A stretch of 64,000 bases of DNA from Cauispirillum nitrogeniifigens (GCF_049800675.1 NZ_JBLOOT010000004.1:186001-250000); one strand, 5' to 3'; positions 17,648-27,041 are shown, counted from the stretch's first letter. The notes: generated from the sequence alone by a model not told the origin. Numbers and translations are program-made.

Positions 17648-18652
17648 ATGAAACGCCTGCTCATCGCCGGCCTGATCGGCGTCGTGCTTGCCGCCGCCGT
17701 CGGCGCCGGCGGGGTTCTGCTGGGCTGGTCGCGCTGGCAGGCCCCCGGCCCGTCGGCGGAGACGGTGCGCGTCCTCATCCCGCGCGGCACCGGCCTCAAG
17801 AAGATCACCGCCCTGCTGGCTGAGAACGGCGTCCTGCGCCCCGGCCTGGATACCTACATCTTCCCGCTGGGCGTCAAGCTCACCGACCAGGCGGCGCGCC
17901 TCCAGGCCGGCGAGTACGACATTCCCCCCGGCCTGACCATGGCCGAGGTCGCCCGCCGCCTGACCGCCGGCGACGGCATCGTGCAGCGGCCGTTCACGGT
18001 GGCCGAGGGCCTGACCACGCCGGTGGTGCTGGACATGCTGCGGGCGGTCCAGGAACTGGACGGCGCCATCACCCTGGCCCCCAAGACCGGCGACCTGCTG
18101 CCGGAGACGTACCACTACCTGCGCGGCGATACCCGCGACGGGGTGATCCGCCGCATGACGGCGGCCATGGACAGCGCGCTGAAGGAGCTGTGGCCGACGC
18201 GGGCCAAGGACCTGCCGATCAAGACGCCCGAGGAAGCCGTCGTCCTCGCCTCCATCGTCGAGCGTGAAACCGCCATCGCCGCCGAACGTCCGCAGGTCGC
18301 CGCCGTGTTCGTCAACCGCCTGCGCCTGGGCATGCCGTTGCAGTCCGACCCGACGGTGATCTACGGCCTCAGCCCCGACACCGGCACGCTCGACCGGCCG
18401 CTGCTGCGCAGCGACCTGGACGCCGACCACGCCTGGAACACCTATGTCATCCCCGGCCTGCCACCCAGCCCGATCGCCAACCCCGGCCGCGAGTCCCTGG
18501 CCGCCGTCCTGAACCCGGCGGACACCAAGGACCTCTACTTCGTCGCCGACGGCACCGGCGGCCACGCCTTCGCCCGTACCCTGGAGGAGCACAACAGGAA
18601 CGTCGCGAAGTGGCGCAAGGTACAGCGCGAGAAGCGCTCGGCGGGGGAGTAG
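17648..18652 (+). CDS. mltG: Endolytic murein transglycosylase MltG
   Basis: Cleaves nascent glycan strands in the periplasm and so sets their length. The 334-residue protein has an N-terminal membrane anchor (residues about 4-26), a LysM-like region and the YceG domain with the catalytic Glu205 in ASIVERE, matching E. coli Glu218. The start at 17648 was chosen because it places the basic residues and anchor at the N-terminus and has GAGGTG upstream. It follows fabF, a common arrangement (with or without pabC). Confidence 0.94.
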   Translation: MKRLLIAGLIGVVLAAAVGAGGVLLGWSRWQAPGPSAETVRVLIPRGTGLKKITALLAENGVLRPGLDTYIFPLGVKLTDQAARLQAGEYDIPPGLTMAEVARRLTAGDGIVQRPFTVAEGLTTPVVLDMLRAVQELDGAITLAPKTGDLLPETYHYLRGDTRDGVIRRMTAAMDSALKELWPTRAKDLPIKTPEEAVVLASIVERETAIAAERPQVAAVFVNRLRLGMPLQSDPTVIYGLSPDTGTLDRPLLRSDLDADHAWNTYVIPGLPPSPIANPGRESLAAVLNPADTKDLYFVADGTGGHAFARTLEEHNRNVAKWRKVQREKRSAGE

Positions 18653-18654
18653 CG

Positions 18655-18728
18655 GTTCCACCACCAAGACACCAAGGGGGCGGCGCCCTGGCGTCCCTGG
18701 TGCCTTTGTGTCTTGGTGGTTATTCCAC
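18655..18728. repeat. Inverted-repeat element, locus 2
   Basis: Arms built on CCACCAAGACACCAAGG (left, 18661-18677) and its near-perfect reverse complement (right, about 18701-18719) enclose a GC-rich loop. It lies exactly between the convergent genes mltG and gmk and could act as a two-way transcription stop, although no T-run is present. Related elements are at 39116-39263 and, degraded, at 915-983. Confidence 0.7.
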
Positions 18729-18736
18729 GCTCTCGA

Positions 18737-19381
18737 CTACCCCTTCAGCATCCCGTCGATGAACCCGCCCAGGCCGACCCGGCGGACGCGCTTGAGGCGT
18801 TCGGCGCGGAGGATGGCCTGGACGGCGGCGATGCTTTCTTCCAGGTCGGTGTTGACCACCACGTAGTCGTATTCCGCCCAGTGGCTGATTTCGTCGGCGG
18901 CTTCGGCCATGCGCTTGGCGACGACCTCGGCGCTGTCCTGGTTGCGGTCGTTGAGGCGGCGCTCCAGTTCGGCCAGCGACGGCGGCAGGATGAACACGCT
19001 GACCAGATCGGCGCGGGCGTTGTCGGCCAGTTGGCGGTTGCCCTGCCAGTCGATGTCGAACAGCACGTCGCGGCCTTCGGTCAGGGCGTTCTCCACCGGC
19101 CCGCGCGGGGTGCCGTAGCGGTTGTCGAAGACGCGGGCGTGTTCCAGCATCTCGCCCTGGGCGACCAGTTCATCGAACTGCTCGATGGTGCGGAAGAAGT
19201 AGTGGATGCCCTCGCACTCGCCGGGGCGCGGCTTGCGGGTGGTCACCGACACCGACAGCGACAGGCCGGGATCGCGCTCCAGCAGGGCGCGGGCGATGGT
19301 CGACTTGCCGCCGCCCGACGGCGCCGACAGCACCAGCATCAGGCCGCGCCGCTTGACGGCGGAATAGGGCAGGGAAGGCAT
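18737..19381 (-). CDS. gmk: Guanylate kinase
   Basis: Phosphorylates GMP to GDP using ATP. The 214-residue protein has a P-loop in SAPSGGGKST (19-28), the GMP-binding Ser/Arg/Tyr region (SVTTRKPRPGE, then YGTPRG) and a normal C-terminal lid. The ATG at 19381 is preceded by GGAGA; the open frame continues upstream only because it overlaps yicC in another frame. It lies 14 bases after yicC, a conserved pairing. Confidence 0.96.
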   Translation of the reverse strand: MPSLPYSAVKRRGLMLVLSAPSGGGKSTIARALLERDPGLSLSVSVTTRKPRPGECEGIHYFFRTIEQFDELVAQGEMLEHARVFDNRYGTPRGPVENALTEGRDVLFDIDWQGNRQLADNARADLVSVFILPPSLAELERRLNDRNQDSAEVVAKRMAEAADEISHWAEYDYVVVNTDLEESIAAVQAILRAERLKRVRRVGLGGFIDGMLKG

Positions 19382-19395
19382 GGCGGCGATGTCTC

Positions 19396-20304
19396 CTATT
19401 CGATGTTCTGAACCTGCTCGCGCAGTTGGTCGATGACGGCCTTCAGATCCAGGCCGATGCGGGTCAGGGTGGTGTCCTGGGCCTTGGAGCACAGGGTATT
19501 GGCCTCGCGGTTGAACTCCTGGCACAGGAAGTCCAGGCGCCGCCCGCAGGCCCCCGTGGCGGCCATCAGTTCGCGCGCCTGGGCGACGTGGGCGGTCAGG
19601 CGGTCGAGTTCCTCCCGCACGTCCAGCTTGGTGGCGAGCACGGCGCATTCCTGGGCCAGCCGGTCCTCGGGCAGCGCCGGAGATGCCTCCAGCAACGCCT
19701 GGACCTGGGCGCGCAGGCGCTCGCGGGCGGCCTCGGGACGCATCTGGGCGGTGTCGGCGGCCTGGGCGGTCAGCGCCTCGACGGTCGCCAGGTGGCCGGC
19801 CAGCACGCCCGCCAGCCGGGCGCCCTCGTCGTCGCGGGCGGCGGCCAGGGCCGCCAGGGCGTCGTCGAGGGAGCGCAGCACGGCGGCCTCGTGCGCGGCG
19901 CGGGTGTCCTCGTCCATCGCCGTCTCGTCGGCGGCGACCAGCACCCCGCGCACCGCCAGCAGGCCGTCGAAGGTCGGCGGGGCGACGTGCGGGGGCAGGT
20001 CGCGGGCCATGTCCATGAGCTGCCGCAGCAGTGCCTCGTTGACCTGCACGGCGGCGGGCGCGGCGTCGGCGCGCACCTGCACGCTCAGCGACAGGGTGAT
20101 GTTGCCCCGGCTGAAGCGCCGGGTGGCGGCCTCGCGGGCGGGGATCTCCAGGGCCTCGTAGCCGGGCGGCAGGCGCAGGCGGACGTCCAGGCCCTTGCCG
20201 TTGACGCTGCGCGCCTCCCAGGTCCAGGCGAGGGGCGGGCAGGTTGGCGGCGCGGCCTGCTCGGCGTGGGCGCGGGCGAACCCGGTCATGCTGCTGACGG
20301 TCAT
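19396..20304 (-). CDS. yicC: YicC family endoribonuclease
   Basis: A 302-residue member of the YicC family, shown in E. coli to be an endoribonuclease affecting small RNA turnover. It starts MTVSSMTGFAR, the hallmark N-terminus, and ends with the DUF1732 domain containing EELDRLTAHV and GRRLDFLCQEFNREANTL. Its place before gmk is typical. It is divergent from the MntA/HepT module with a 113-bp gap. Confidence 0.93.
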   Translation of the reverse strand: MTVSSMTGFARAHAEQAAPPTCPPLAWTWEARSVNGKGLDVRLRLPPGYEALEIPAREAATRRFSRGNITLSLSVQVRADAAPAAVQVNEALLRQLMDMARDLPPHVAPPTFDGLLAVRGVLVAADETAMDEDTRAAHEAAVLRSLDDALAALAAARDDEGARLAGVLAGHLATVEALTAQAADTAQMRPEAARERLRAQVQALLEASPALPEDRLAQECAVLATKLDVREELDRLTAHVAQARELMAATGACGRRLDFLCQEFNREANTLCSKAQDTTLTRIGLDLKAVIDQLREQVQNIE

Positions 20305-20417
20305 GGTCGGCCCTTCCTGTCACCGTGGTGCCCTCTTATAGCCCCCCGGCGGGCGGCCAACAAGTTGGGTGCTTTGTGGGCTTTGCAGGCCCCCCGCAGG
20401 CGGACTATTGTCGGCCC

Positions 20418-20876
20418 ATGACACGTCACAGCCGCAAGCCCCATCGCCAGGCCCGTCGCCGCACCAGCCGCCTCGACAGCGCGGCGGCCGACGTGCGCGA
20501 AGTCACGCTGACCGTGCCGGCCGACCGCGTCGGCATGCTGCGGAAGTACGCCCAGCGCATCTCCCGCAACCGTCCGGCCCAGCGCGAGGAGGTGCTGTGG
20601 CACCTGCGCCACCATGCCCCGACCCTGGTGCAGCGCTACGGCGTGAGCATGCTGGCCCTGTTCGGCTCCGTCGCCCAGGGGCGCAGCCGGCGGGAGAGCG
20701 ACGTCGACCTGCTGGTGGAGTTCGAGCCCGGCCGCCCGACGGGCATGCTGGAGTTCGTCGAACTGAAGGGATGGCTGGAAAGCATCCTCGGCCGGCCGGT
20801 GGATCTGGTGACCCCGGCCAACCTCAAGGCCCGCATCCGCGAACGCATTCTCAGGGAGGCCATCCGTGTCCTATAA
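20418..20876 (+). CDS. mntA: MntA-type nucleotidyltransferase antitoxin
   Basis: A 152-residue protein with a minimal nucleotidyltransferase domain carrying the exact GSx10DxD motif (Gly83-Ser84, then Asp95 and Asp97). In characterised MntA/HepT pairs this enzyme neutralises the HEPN toxin by adding AMP to a tyrosine beside its active site. The first 60 residues are an extra segment: a basic stretch, then EVTLTVPADRVGMLRKYAQ, which resembles small antitoxin dimerisation domains. The ATG at 20418 was chosen as the first plausible start. Its stop lies 11 bases inside the hepT gene, so the pair is coupled. Confidence 0.85.
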   Translation: MTRHSRKPHRQARRRTSRLDSAAADVREVTLTVPADRVGMLRKYAQRISRNRPAQREEVLWHLRHHAPTLVQRYGVSMLALFGSVAQGRSRRESDVDLLVEFEPGRPTGMLEFVELKGWLESILGRPVDLVTPANLKARIRERILREAIRVL

Positions 20877-21228
20877 GGACTGGCGCGTCCGCGTCGACGA
20901 CATGATGGAGTCCATCCGCCGCTGCCTGGACTACGTCGCGGGCATGGACGAGGCGGCCTTCATCGCCGACCCGAAGACCGTGGACGCCGTGGCCCGCAAC
21001 CTGGAGATCATCGGCGAGGCGGCCAACAAGATGCCCACGCCGGTGGAGGAGGCCCACCCCCGCGTGCCGTGGCGCCGCTTGGCCGACATCCGCCACGTGC
21101 TGATCCACGAATACCATTCGGTGGACGCCGACATCCTCTACCGCACGGTCATCAACGATCTGCCGCCGCTGCTGGTGCAGTTGCAGGCGGTGCTCGACGA
21201 CGTCTCCCTGCCGGAAGGCATGGAGTGA
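20866..21228 (+). CDS. hepT: HepT-type HEPN toxin
   Basis: A 120-residue all-helical HEPN ribonuclease. The active motif Rx4HxY is intact: Arg76, His81 and Tyr83 in RHVLIHEY; the tyrosine is the known AMPylation target in Shewanella HepT. The gene starts with GTG at 20866, preceded by AGGGAGG, within the end of mntA. Its stop overlaps the start of the following SDR gene (GTGA). Intact motifs in both partners suggest a working module. Confidence 0.88.
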   Translation: MSYKDWRVRVDDMMESIRRCLDYVAGMDEAAFIADPKTVDAVARNLEIIGEAANKMPTPVEEAHPRVPWRRLADIRHVLIHEYHSVDADILYRTVINDLPPLLVQLQAVLDDVSLPEGME

Positions 21229-21974
21229 GATCGGTCCTGATCACCGGCGCGTCGTCGGGCATCGGCGCCGCCCTGGCCCGCGAGTACGCCGCGCCGGGCG
21301 TGCGGCTGGCCCTGTGCGGCCGCGACGCCGTCCGCCTGGAGGAGGTCGCCGCCGCCTGCCGGGCCACGGGGGCGGAGGTCGCCGCCTGCGTCCTGTCGGT
21401 GACGGACGCGGAGGCCGTCGCCGCCTGGGTGGCCGAGGCCGACGCCGCCGCGCCGCTGGATCTGGTGGTCGCCAACGCCGGCATCTCCGCCGGCACCGGC
21501 GATGGCTCCGAAAGCGCCGAACAGACGCGCGCCATTTTCGCCGTCAACGTCGACGGGGTGCTCAACACCGTGCTGCCGGCGCTGGCGCCGATGCGGGCGC
21601 GGCGGCGCGGGCAGGTCGCCATCGTCGCTTCCGTCGCCGGCTTCCGGGGTCTGCCCTCGGCGCCGGCCTACTGCGCCAGCAAGGCGGCGGTCAAGGCGTG
21701 GGGGGAGGGGTTGCGCGGCTGGCTGGCCGGCGACGGGGTGCGCGTCTCCGTCATCCTGCCGGGCTTCGTGGAAAGCCGCATCACGGCGGCCAACCGCTTC
21801 CGCATGCCGTTCCTGATGCCGGCGGAGAAGGCGGCGCGCCTCATCCGCCGGGGCCTGGAGCGCGACCGCGGCCGCATCGCCTTTCCCTGGCCGACGGTGT
21901 TCGGGGCGTGGCTGCTGTCGGTGCTGCCCGATGCCCTGGCCGACCGCCTGACGCGCGGCCTGCCGGGCAAGTAG
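21225..21974 (+). CDS. SDR family oxidoreductase
   Basis: A 249-residue short-chain dehydrogenase starting with GTG at 21225 inside the hepT stop. It has the TGASSGIG cofactor motif at residues 7-14, VANAG near 82-86, and the catalytic pair in YCASK at 149-153. The last 40 residues (after FLMPAEKAARLIRRGLERDRG) are like those of SDRs with a hydrophobic membrane-associated C-terminus. The substrate is unknown. The start overlap implies co-expression with hepT, although the toxin module may simply have inserted upstream. Confidence 0.85.
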   Translation: MRSVLITGASSGIGAALAREYAAPGVRLALCGRDAVRLEEVAAACRATGAEVAACVLSVTDAEAVAAWVAEADAAAPLDLVVANAGISAGTGDGSESAEQTRAIFAVNVDGVLNTVLPALAPMRARRRGQVAIVASVAGFRGLPSAPAYCASKAAVKAWGEGLRGWLAGDGVRVSVILPGFVESRITAANRFRMPFLMPAEKAARLIRRGLERDRGRIAFPWPTVFGAWLLSVLPDALADRLTRGLPGK

Positions 21975-22063
21975 CGGCGGGGAGGCTGCGGTTCCTCTTG
22001 CCGCGCGGGCGCTTCGGCGTGATAGTGTGCCCACGGCACGGACTGGATGATGACCTGATCCCG

Positions 22064-22903
22064 ATGATGTTGCGAACCGCATTCCGCCCCGCCCTGGTGT
22101 TGACCCTGGGCGCCGCCCTGGTCCTTGGCGCCTGCGCCGGGTCCGAGAAGGACGAGTACGTCGAGCGCCCCGTCGCCGAGCTGTACAACAAAGCCGTCGA
22201 CGAGATGGAGGAGGGGAACTACATCGCCGCCGCCAAGGCCTTTGACGAGGTCGAGCGTCAGCACCCCTATTCGACCTGGGCCACCAAGGCGCAGCTCATG
22301 TCGGCGTACTCCTACTACGAGAGCGAGCGCTACGACGACGCCATCATCGCCCTGGACCGCTTCATCCAGCTGCACCCCGGCAACGCCGACGTGGCCTACG
22401 CCTACTACCTCAAGGCGCTGAGCTACTACGAGCAGATCTCCGACGTCGGCCGTGACCAGAAGATGACCAACCTGGCCATGGCGGCGCTTCAGGACGTGGT
22501 GACGCGCTTCCCCGAAAGCTCCTACGCCCGCGACGCCCGGCTCAAGATCGACCTGACGCTCGACCACCTGGCCGGCAAGGAGATGGAGGTCGGCCGCTGG
22601 TATCAGCGCCAGAAGCACCATCTGGCCGCCATCAACCGCTTCCGCATGGTCGTCGACAAGTACCAGCAGACCACCCACACCCCCGAAGCGTTGTATCGTC
22701 TGGCCGAGACCTACACCCTGCTGGGCCTGCGCGAGGAGGCCGAGAAGGCCGCCGCCGTCCTGGGCCACAACTATCCGGGCAGCGACTGGTACGAAAACGC
22801 CTACGCCCTGGTCGCCAAGGGCGCTACCGATCCCGAGGCCGCCCGCGTCGGTGAAGACGGCGCCGAGCAGGGCTGGTTCTCGCGCATGACCAACTGGTTC
22901 TGA
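22064..22903 (+). CDS. bamD: Outer membrane protein assembly factor BamD
   Basis: An essential lipoprotein of the BAM complex, which inserts beta-barrel proteins into the outer membrane. The 279-residue precursor has a lipoprotein signal ending LGAC with Cys24 as the lipid anchor, followed by five TPR units (for example AELYNKAVDEMEEGNYIAAA). The start is one of two adjacent ATGs (22064 or 22067). It leads bamD-recN-ligA, an order found in many alphaproteobacteria, where lpxC often precedes it; here lpxC is 16 kb away. Confidence 0.95.
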   Translation: MMLRTAFRPALVLTLGAALVLGACAGSEKDEYVERPVAELYNKAVDEMEEGNYIAAAKAFDEVERQHPYSTWATKAQLMSAYSYYESERYDDAIIALDRFIQLHPGNADVAYAYYLKALSYYEQISDVGRDQKMTNLAMAALQDVVTRFPESSYARDARLKIDLTLDHLAGKEMEVGRWYQRQKHHLAAINRFRMVVDKYQQTTHTPEALYRLAETYTLLGLREEAEKAAAVLGHNYPGSDWYENAYALVAKGATDPEAARVGEDGAEQGWFSRMTNWF

Positions 22904-22937
22904 TCGGCCGCCGCAACGGGAGCAGGAAAGACCCACC

Positions 22938-24599
22938 ATGCTGGTGCGCCTGTCCATCCGGGACGTCGTCCTGATCGAACGCCTCGACCTGCCGTTCCGC
23001 GCCGGCCTGGGCGTGCTCACGGGTGAAACCGGCGCCGGCAAGTCGATCCTGCTGGACTCCCTCGGTCTGGCGCTGGGGGAGCGCGCCGACTCCGGGCTGG
23101 TGCGCCACGGCGCCGAGCAGCTTTCCGTCACCGCCGAATTCGACCTGCCGGTCAGCCACCCGGCGCACGCCCTGCTGCGCGAGCAGGGCCTGGACGACAG
23201 CGAGGACATGCTGGTCCTGCGCCGCGTGGTCACCCGTGACGGCCGCTCCCGCGCCTTCGTCAACGACCAGTCGGCCAGCGTCGGCCTGCTCAAGCGCCTG
23301 GGCGAGACGCTGGTGGAGGTCCATGGCCAGTTCGAAAGCCACGGCCTGCTCAATCCCGCCACCCATCGCGGCGTGCTGGATGCCTTCGGCGGCGCCGACG
23401 ATACCCTGGCCCGCTGCCGCAAGGCCTGGGACGTGCTGCGCGCGGCCGCCCAGGCGCGCAAGGCGGCCGAGGACGACCTGACCCGCGCGCGGGCCGAGGA
23501 GGAAACCCTCCGCCACGCCGAGGAGGAACTGGCCGCCCTCAAGCCGCGCCCCGGCGAGGAAGCCGAACTGGCCGAGCGCCGCAGCGCCCTGATGAACGGC
23601 GAGAAGCTGGCCGAGGGCATGCAGGCCGCGCTGGCGGCGCTGGGCGGCAACGGGTCGGTGGAAACCATGCTGCGCGCTGCCCAGCGGCATCTGGAACGCA
23701 TCGCCGGCATGGCGCCGTCGGTGGCGCCGATCATCGACACCCTGGAGCGCGCCGCCATCGAGTCGGCGGAAGCCCACAACCTGCTCGACAAGGCCGCCGC
23801 CGACATCGACCTCGACCCGCGCCGGCTGGAGGAGGTGGAGGAGCGCCTGTTCGCCCTGCGCGCCCTGGCCCGCAAGCACGGCGTGGAGGTCGACGCCCTG
23901 GCCGACGTGCTGGCCGAACTGCGCCGCCGCCTCGCCGCCCTCGACGACGGCGGCAGCGACCTGGTGCGCCTGGCCAAGGCGGAACAGGCCGCCCGCACCG
24001 CCTACCTGGAGGCCGCCCGCGCCCTGTCCAAGGTGCGCGCCAAGGCGGCCAAGGCGCTGGACGCGGCGGTGAAGGTGGAACTCGCGCCGCTGCGCCTGGA
24101 CAAGGCGACCTTCGTGACCACCCTGGACGAGCTGCCCGAGGATGCCTGGGGGGCGGACGGCCTGGACCGCGTCGCCTTCGCCGTGGCCACCAACCCCGGC
24201 GCCCCGCCCGGCCCCATCGGCAAGATCGCCTCGGGCGGCGAACTGGCGCGCTTCATGCTGGCCCTGAAGGTGGTGCTGGCCCGTGTCTCGCCGGTGCCGA
24301 CCCTGGTGTTCGACGAGGTCGACGCCGGCATCGGCGGCGCCACCGCCGCCGCCGTGGGCGAGCGTCTGGCCCGGCTGGCCGCCGACATGCAGGTGCTGGT
24401 CGTCACCCACTCGCCGCAGGTCGCCGCCAAGGGCGACCACCACTGGCACGTCGCCAAGACGGCGGCCAAGGGCTCCACCGCCACCACCGTCACCGCCCTG
24501 ACCGGCGACGCCCGGCGCGAGGAGATCGCCCGCATGCTGGCCGGCGAAACCATCACCGACCAGGCCCGCGCCGCCGCCGACAGCCTGATCGGCGCATGA
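22938..24599 (+). CDS. recN: DNA repair protein RecN
   Basis: An SMC-like ATPase that acts at double-strand breaks. The 553-residue protein has Walker A GETGAGKS at 29-36, a central coiled coil (about 160-350), the signature ASGGELARFMLALK and Walker B TLVFDEVDAGIGG. It lies 34 bases after bamD. A short tandem duplication (18-bp period) covers its stop codon and the gap to ligA. Confidence 0.96.
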   Translation: MLVRLSIRDVVLIERLDLPFRAGLGVLTGETGAGKSILLDSLGLALGERADSGLVRHGAEQLSVTAEFDLPVSHPAHALLREQGLDDSEDMLVLRRVVTRDGRSRAFVNDQSASVGLLKRLGETLVEVHGQFESHGLLNPATHRGVLDAFGGADDTLARCRKAWDVLRAAAQARKAAEDDLTRARAEEETLRHAEEELAALKPRPGEEAELAERRSALMNGEKLAEGMQAALAALGGNGSVETMLRAAQRHLERIAGMAPSVAPIIDTLERAAIESAEAHNLLDKAAADIDLDPRRLEEVEERLFALRALARKHGVEVDALADVLAELRRRLAALDDGGSDLVRLAKAEQAARTAYLEAARALSKVRAKAAKALDAAVKVELAPLRLDKATFVTTLDELPEDAWGADGLDRVAFAVATNPGAPPGPIGKIASGGELARFMLALKVVLARVSPVPTLVFDEVDAGIGGATAAAVGERLARLAADMQVLVVTHSPQVAAKGDHHWHVAKTAAKGSTATTVTALTGDARREEIARMLAGETITDQARAAADSLIGA

Positions 24600-24624
24600 G
24601 GCCGGATCGGCGCATGAGGATCAC

Positions 24625-26709
24625 ATGAAGGACGTCGCAGACCTGACGCGCGAGGACGCCGCCGACGAACTGGAGCGGCTGGCGCGCGAGATCGCCTATC
24701 ACGACCGCCTGTACCACCAGCAGGACGCGCCGGAGATCAGCGACGCCGACTACGACGCCCTGAAGCGCCGCAACGACGCCATCGAGGCACGGTTCCCGGA
24801 CCTCGTGCGCCCCGACAGCCCGACCCACAAGGTCGGCGCTCCGGCGGCGGCCGGCTTCGGCAAGGTGCGCCACGCCATCCCCATGCTGTCGCTCGACAAC
24901 GCCTTCGCGGACGGCGACGTGCATGACTTCGTCGCCCGCATCCGCCGCTTCCTCAAGCTGGACGAGGGCGAGGCCGTCACCATCGTCGCCGAGCCCAAGA
25001 TCGACGGCCTGTCCTTCTCCGCCCGCTACGAGAACGGCCGCTTCGTGCAGGCGGCCACGCGCGGCGACGGGGCCGAGGGCGAGGACATCACCGAAAACCT
25101 GCGCACCCTGAAAGACCTGCCGGTCCGCCTGAACACCCTGTTTCCCCCGGCGGTGCTGGAGGTGCGCGGCGAGGTCTACATGAGCCGCGCCGACTTCCTG
25201 GCCCTGAACGAGCGGCAGGCCGGGCGCGGCGGCAAGACCTTCGCCAACCCGCGCAACGCCGCCGCCGGGTCGCTGCGCCAGCTTGACCCCAAGATCACCG
25301 CCGAGCGGCCGCTCAGCCTGTTCTGCTACGCCTGGGGGCAGGTCGAGGGCTATGAGGCCACCACCCACTGGGACTTCCTGGAACAGCTCCGGGAGTGGGG
25401 CTTCCCGGTCAACCCGGAACGCAAGCGCTGCAAGGGGGCCGAGGATGTCCTGGCCGTCTACCGCGACATTGGCGAGCGCCGGGCGCAGTTGCCCTACGAC
25501 ATCGACGGCATCGTCTACAAGGTCGACCGGGTGGACTGGCAGAAGCGCCTGGGCTTCGTGTCGCGCGCGCCGCGCTGGGCTATCGCCCACAAGTTCCCCG
25601 CCGAACAGGCGACCACGGTGGTCGAGAAGATCGACATTCAGGTGGGCCGCACCGGCGTCCTGACGCCGGTGGCGCACCTCGCGCCGGTGACGGTGGGCGG
25701 CGTGGTGGTCGAGCGCGCCACGCTGCACAACGAGGACGAGATCGGCCGCCTGGGCGTCCAGGTCGGCGATACCGTGGTCGTCCAGCGGGCCGGCGATGTC
25801 ATCCCGCAGGTGGTCGCGGTGGTTCACGACAAGCGGCCGGCCGACAGCCAGCCCTTCACGTTTCCGCACACCTGCCCGCGCTGCGGCTCGGACGCGGTGC
25901 GCGAGGAAGGATCGGTGGCGTGGCGCTGCACCGGCGGCCTGACCTGCCCGGCGCAGGCCGAGGAACGCCTGATCCACTTCGCCTCCCGCAACGCCTTCGA
26001 CATCGAGGGGCTGGGGGACAAGAACATCCGTTCCTTCTATGCGGAAGGCCGCATCCGCAGTCCGCAGGACATCTTCCGCCTGCGCCTGAAGGACGAAGGA
26101 TCGCTGACGCCCCTGCGCAGCAAGGAGGGCTGGGGGCCGACATCGGCCGCCAAGCTGTTCGACGCCATCGAGGCCCGCCGTACCATCCCCTTCGAGCGCT
26201 TCCTGTTCGCCCTGGGCGTTCCCCAGGTGGGGCAGGCGACGGCCCGCCTGCTGGCCCAGCACTACGGGGCGTGGACGGACCTGCGCGCCGCCCTGTCGGG
26301 CGATGACCTGGGGCCGGAGTCCCAGGCCTACAAGGACCTGATCAACATCGAGACCATCGGCCCGGCGGTGGCCGACGAACTGATCGCCTTCTTCCGCGAG
26401 GACCACAACAAACAGGTCCTCGACGCCTTGGAATTCGAGCTGACCATCCAGGACTTCGCCCGGCGCGACGTCACCGGCTCGCCCATCGCCGGCAAGACCA
26501 TCGTCTTCACCGGCACCCTGGAACGCATGAGCCGGGGCGAGGCCAAGACCCGCGCCCAGGACCTGGGCGCCAAGGTCGCGGGGTCCGTCTCGGCCAAGAC
26601 CGATCTGGTGGTCGCCGGCCCCGGCGCCGGCACCAAGCTCAAGAAGGCCGAGGAACTGGGCGTCGAGGTGATGACCGAGGACGCCTTCTTCGACATGATC
26701 GGGGCGTAG
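24625..26709 (+). CDS. ligA: NAD-dependent DNA ligase
   Basis: Seals nicks during replication and repair. The 694-residue protein has the Ia and adenylation domains with active-site Lys125 in KIDG, an OB fold, a C4 zinc finger (CPRCG ... C ... C after residue 410), helix-hairpin-helix repeats and a C-terminal BRCT domain starting near GKTIVFTGTL. ATGAGGATC gives a ribosome site. It is the last gene of the bamD-recN-ligA run. Confidence 0.97.
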   Translation: MKDVADLTREDAADELERLAREIAYHDRLYHQQDAPEISDADYDALKRRNDAIEARFPDLVRPDSPTHKVGAPAAAGFGKVRHAIPMLSLDNAFADGDVHDFVARIRRFLKLDEGEAVTIVAEPKIDGLSFSARYENGRFVQAATRGDGAEGEDITENLRTLKDLPVRLNTLFPPAVLEVRGEVYMSRADFLALNERQAGRGGKTFANPRNAAAGSLRQLDPKITAERPLSLFCYAWGQVEGYEATTHWDFLEQLREWGFPVNPERKRCKGAEDVLAVYRDIGERRAQLPYDIDGIVYKVDRVDWQKRLGFVSRAPRWAIAHKFPAEQATTVVEKIDIQVGRTGVLTPVAHLAPVTVGGVVVERATLHNEDEIGRLGVQVGDTVVVQRAGDVIPQVVAVVHDKRPADSQPFTFPHTCPRCGSDAVREEGSVAWRCTGGLTCPAQAEERLIHFASRNAFDIEGLGDKNIRSFYAEGRIRSPQDIFRLRLKDEGSLTPLRSKEGWGPTSAAKLFDAIEARRTIPFERFLFALGVPQVGQATARLLAQHYGAWTDLRAALSGDDLGPESQAYKDLINIETIGPAVADELIAFFREDHNKQVLDALEFELTIQDFARRDVTGSPIAGKTIVFTGTLERMSRGEAKTRAQDLGAKVAGSVSAKTDLVVAGPGAGTKLKKAEELGVEVMTEDAFFDMIGA

Positions 26710-26761
26710 CCGAAGAAGGCTCCGGCTTGCGGATGCTGCCAAAAATGCCTATGGAGGCCGC

Positions 26762-27034
26762 ATGATCACCGCATCCGCTTCGCTCTTCAAAAAGGACTTC
26801 GGGTCCTACCAGCGCAAGGTCCGCCGGGAGCCGGTGGAGGTCGTGAACCATGGGGAGGTCACGGGGTACTTCGTCTCGCCCGAGGACTTCGCCGAATATC
26901 AGCGCCTTCGGGCGGCGGCATCCCGGCGCCACCTGACGCCGGCTGACCTGACCGACGATCACGTCCGGGCGCTCCGGCAGGCGACGATCCCCGACGGCCT
27001 GGCCGCTCCGGAAGATCTGATGGGCGACGACTGA
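26762..27034 (+). CDS. Phd/YefM-type antitoxin
   Basis: A 90-residue protein with the Phd/YefM fold: an N-terminal DNA-binding part starting MITASASLFKKDFGSYQ, then EPVEVVNHGEVTGYFVSPEDF, and a short acidic C-terminus that would contact the toxin. A good ribosome site (GGAGG) precedes the start. The next sequence downstream looks like a damaged PemK-like toxin, so this antitoxin may be an orphan. It could still regulate its own promoter or answer related toxins elsewhere. Confidence 0.8.
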   Translation: MITASASLFKKDFGSYQRKVRREPVEVVNHGEVTGYFVSPEDFAEYQRLRAAASRRHLTPADLTDDHVRALRQATIPDGLAAPEDLMGDD

Positions 27035-27041
27035 GCGTCGG

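Noticed and set aside
18737..20323. A 528-residue open frame combining an unknown N-part with guanylate kinase
   Set aside because: The N-terminal part is another frame of yicC. Gmk has its own start and ribosome site at 19381, so this is not a real fusion.
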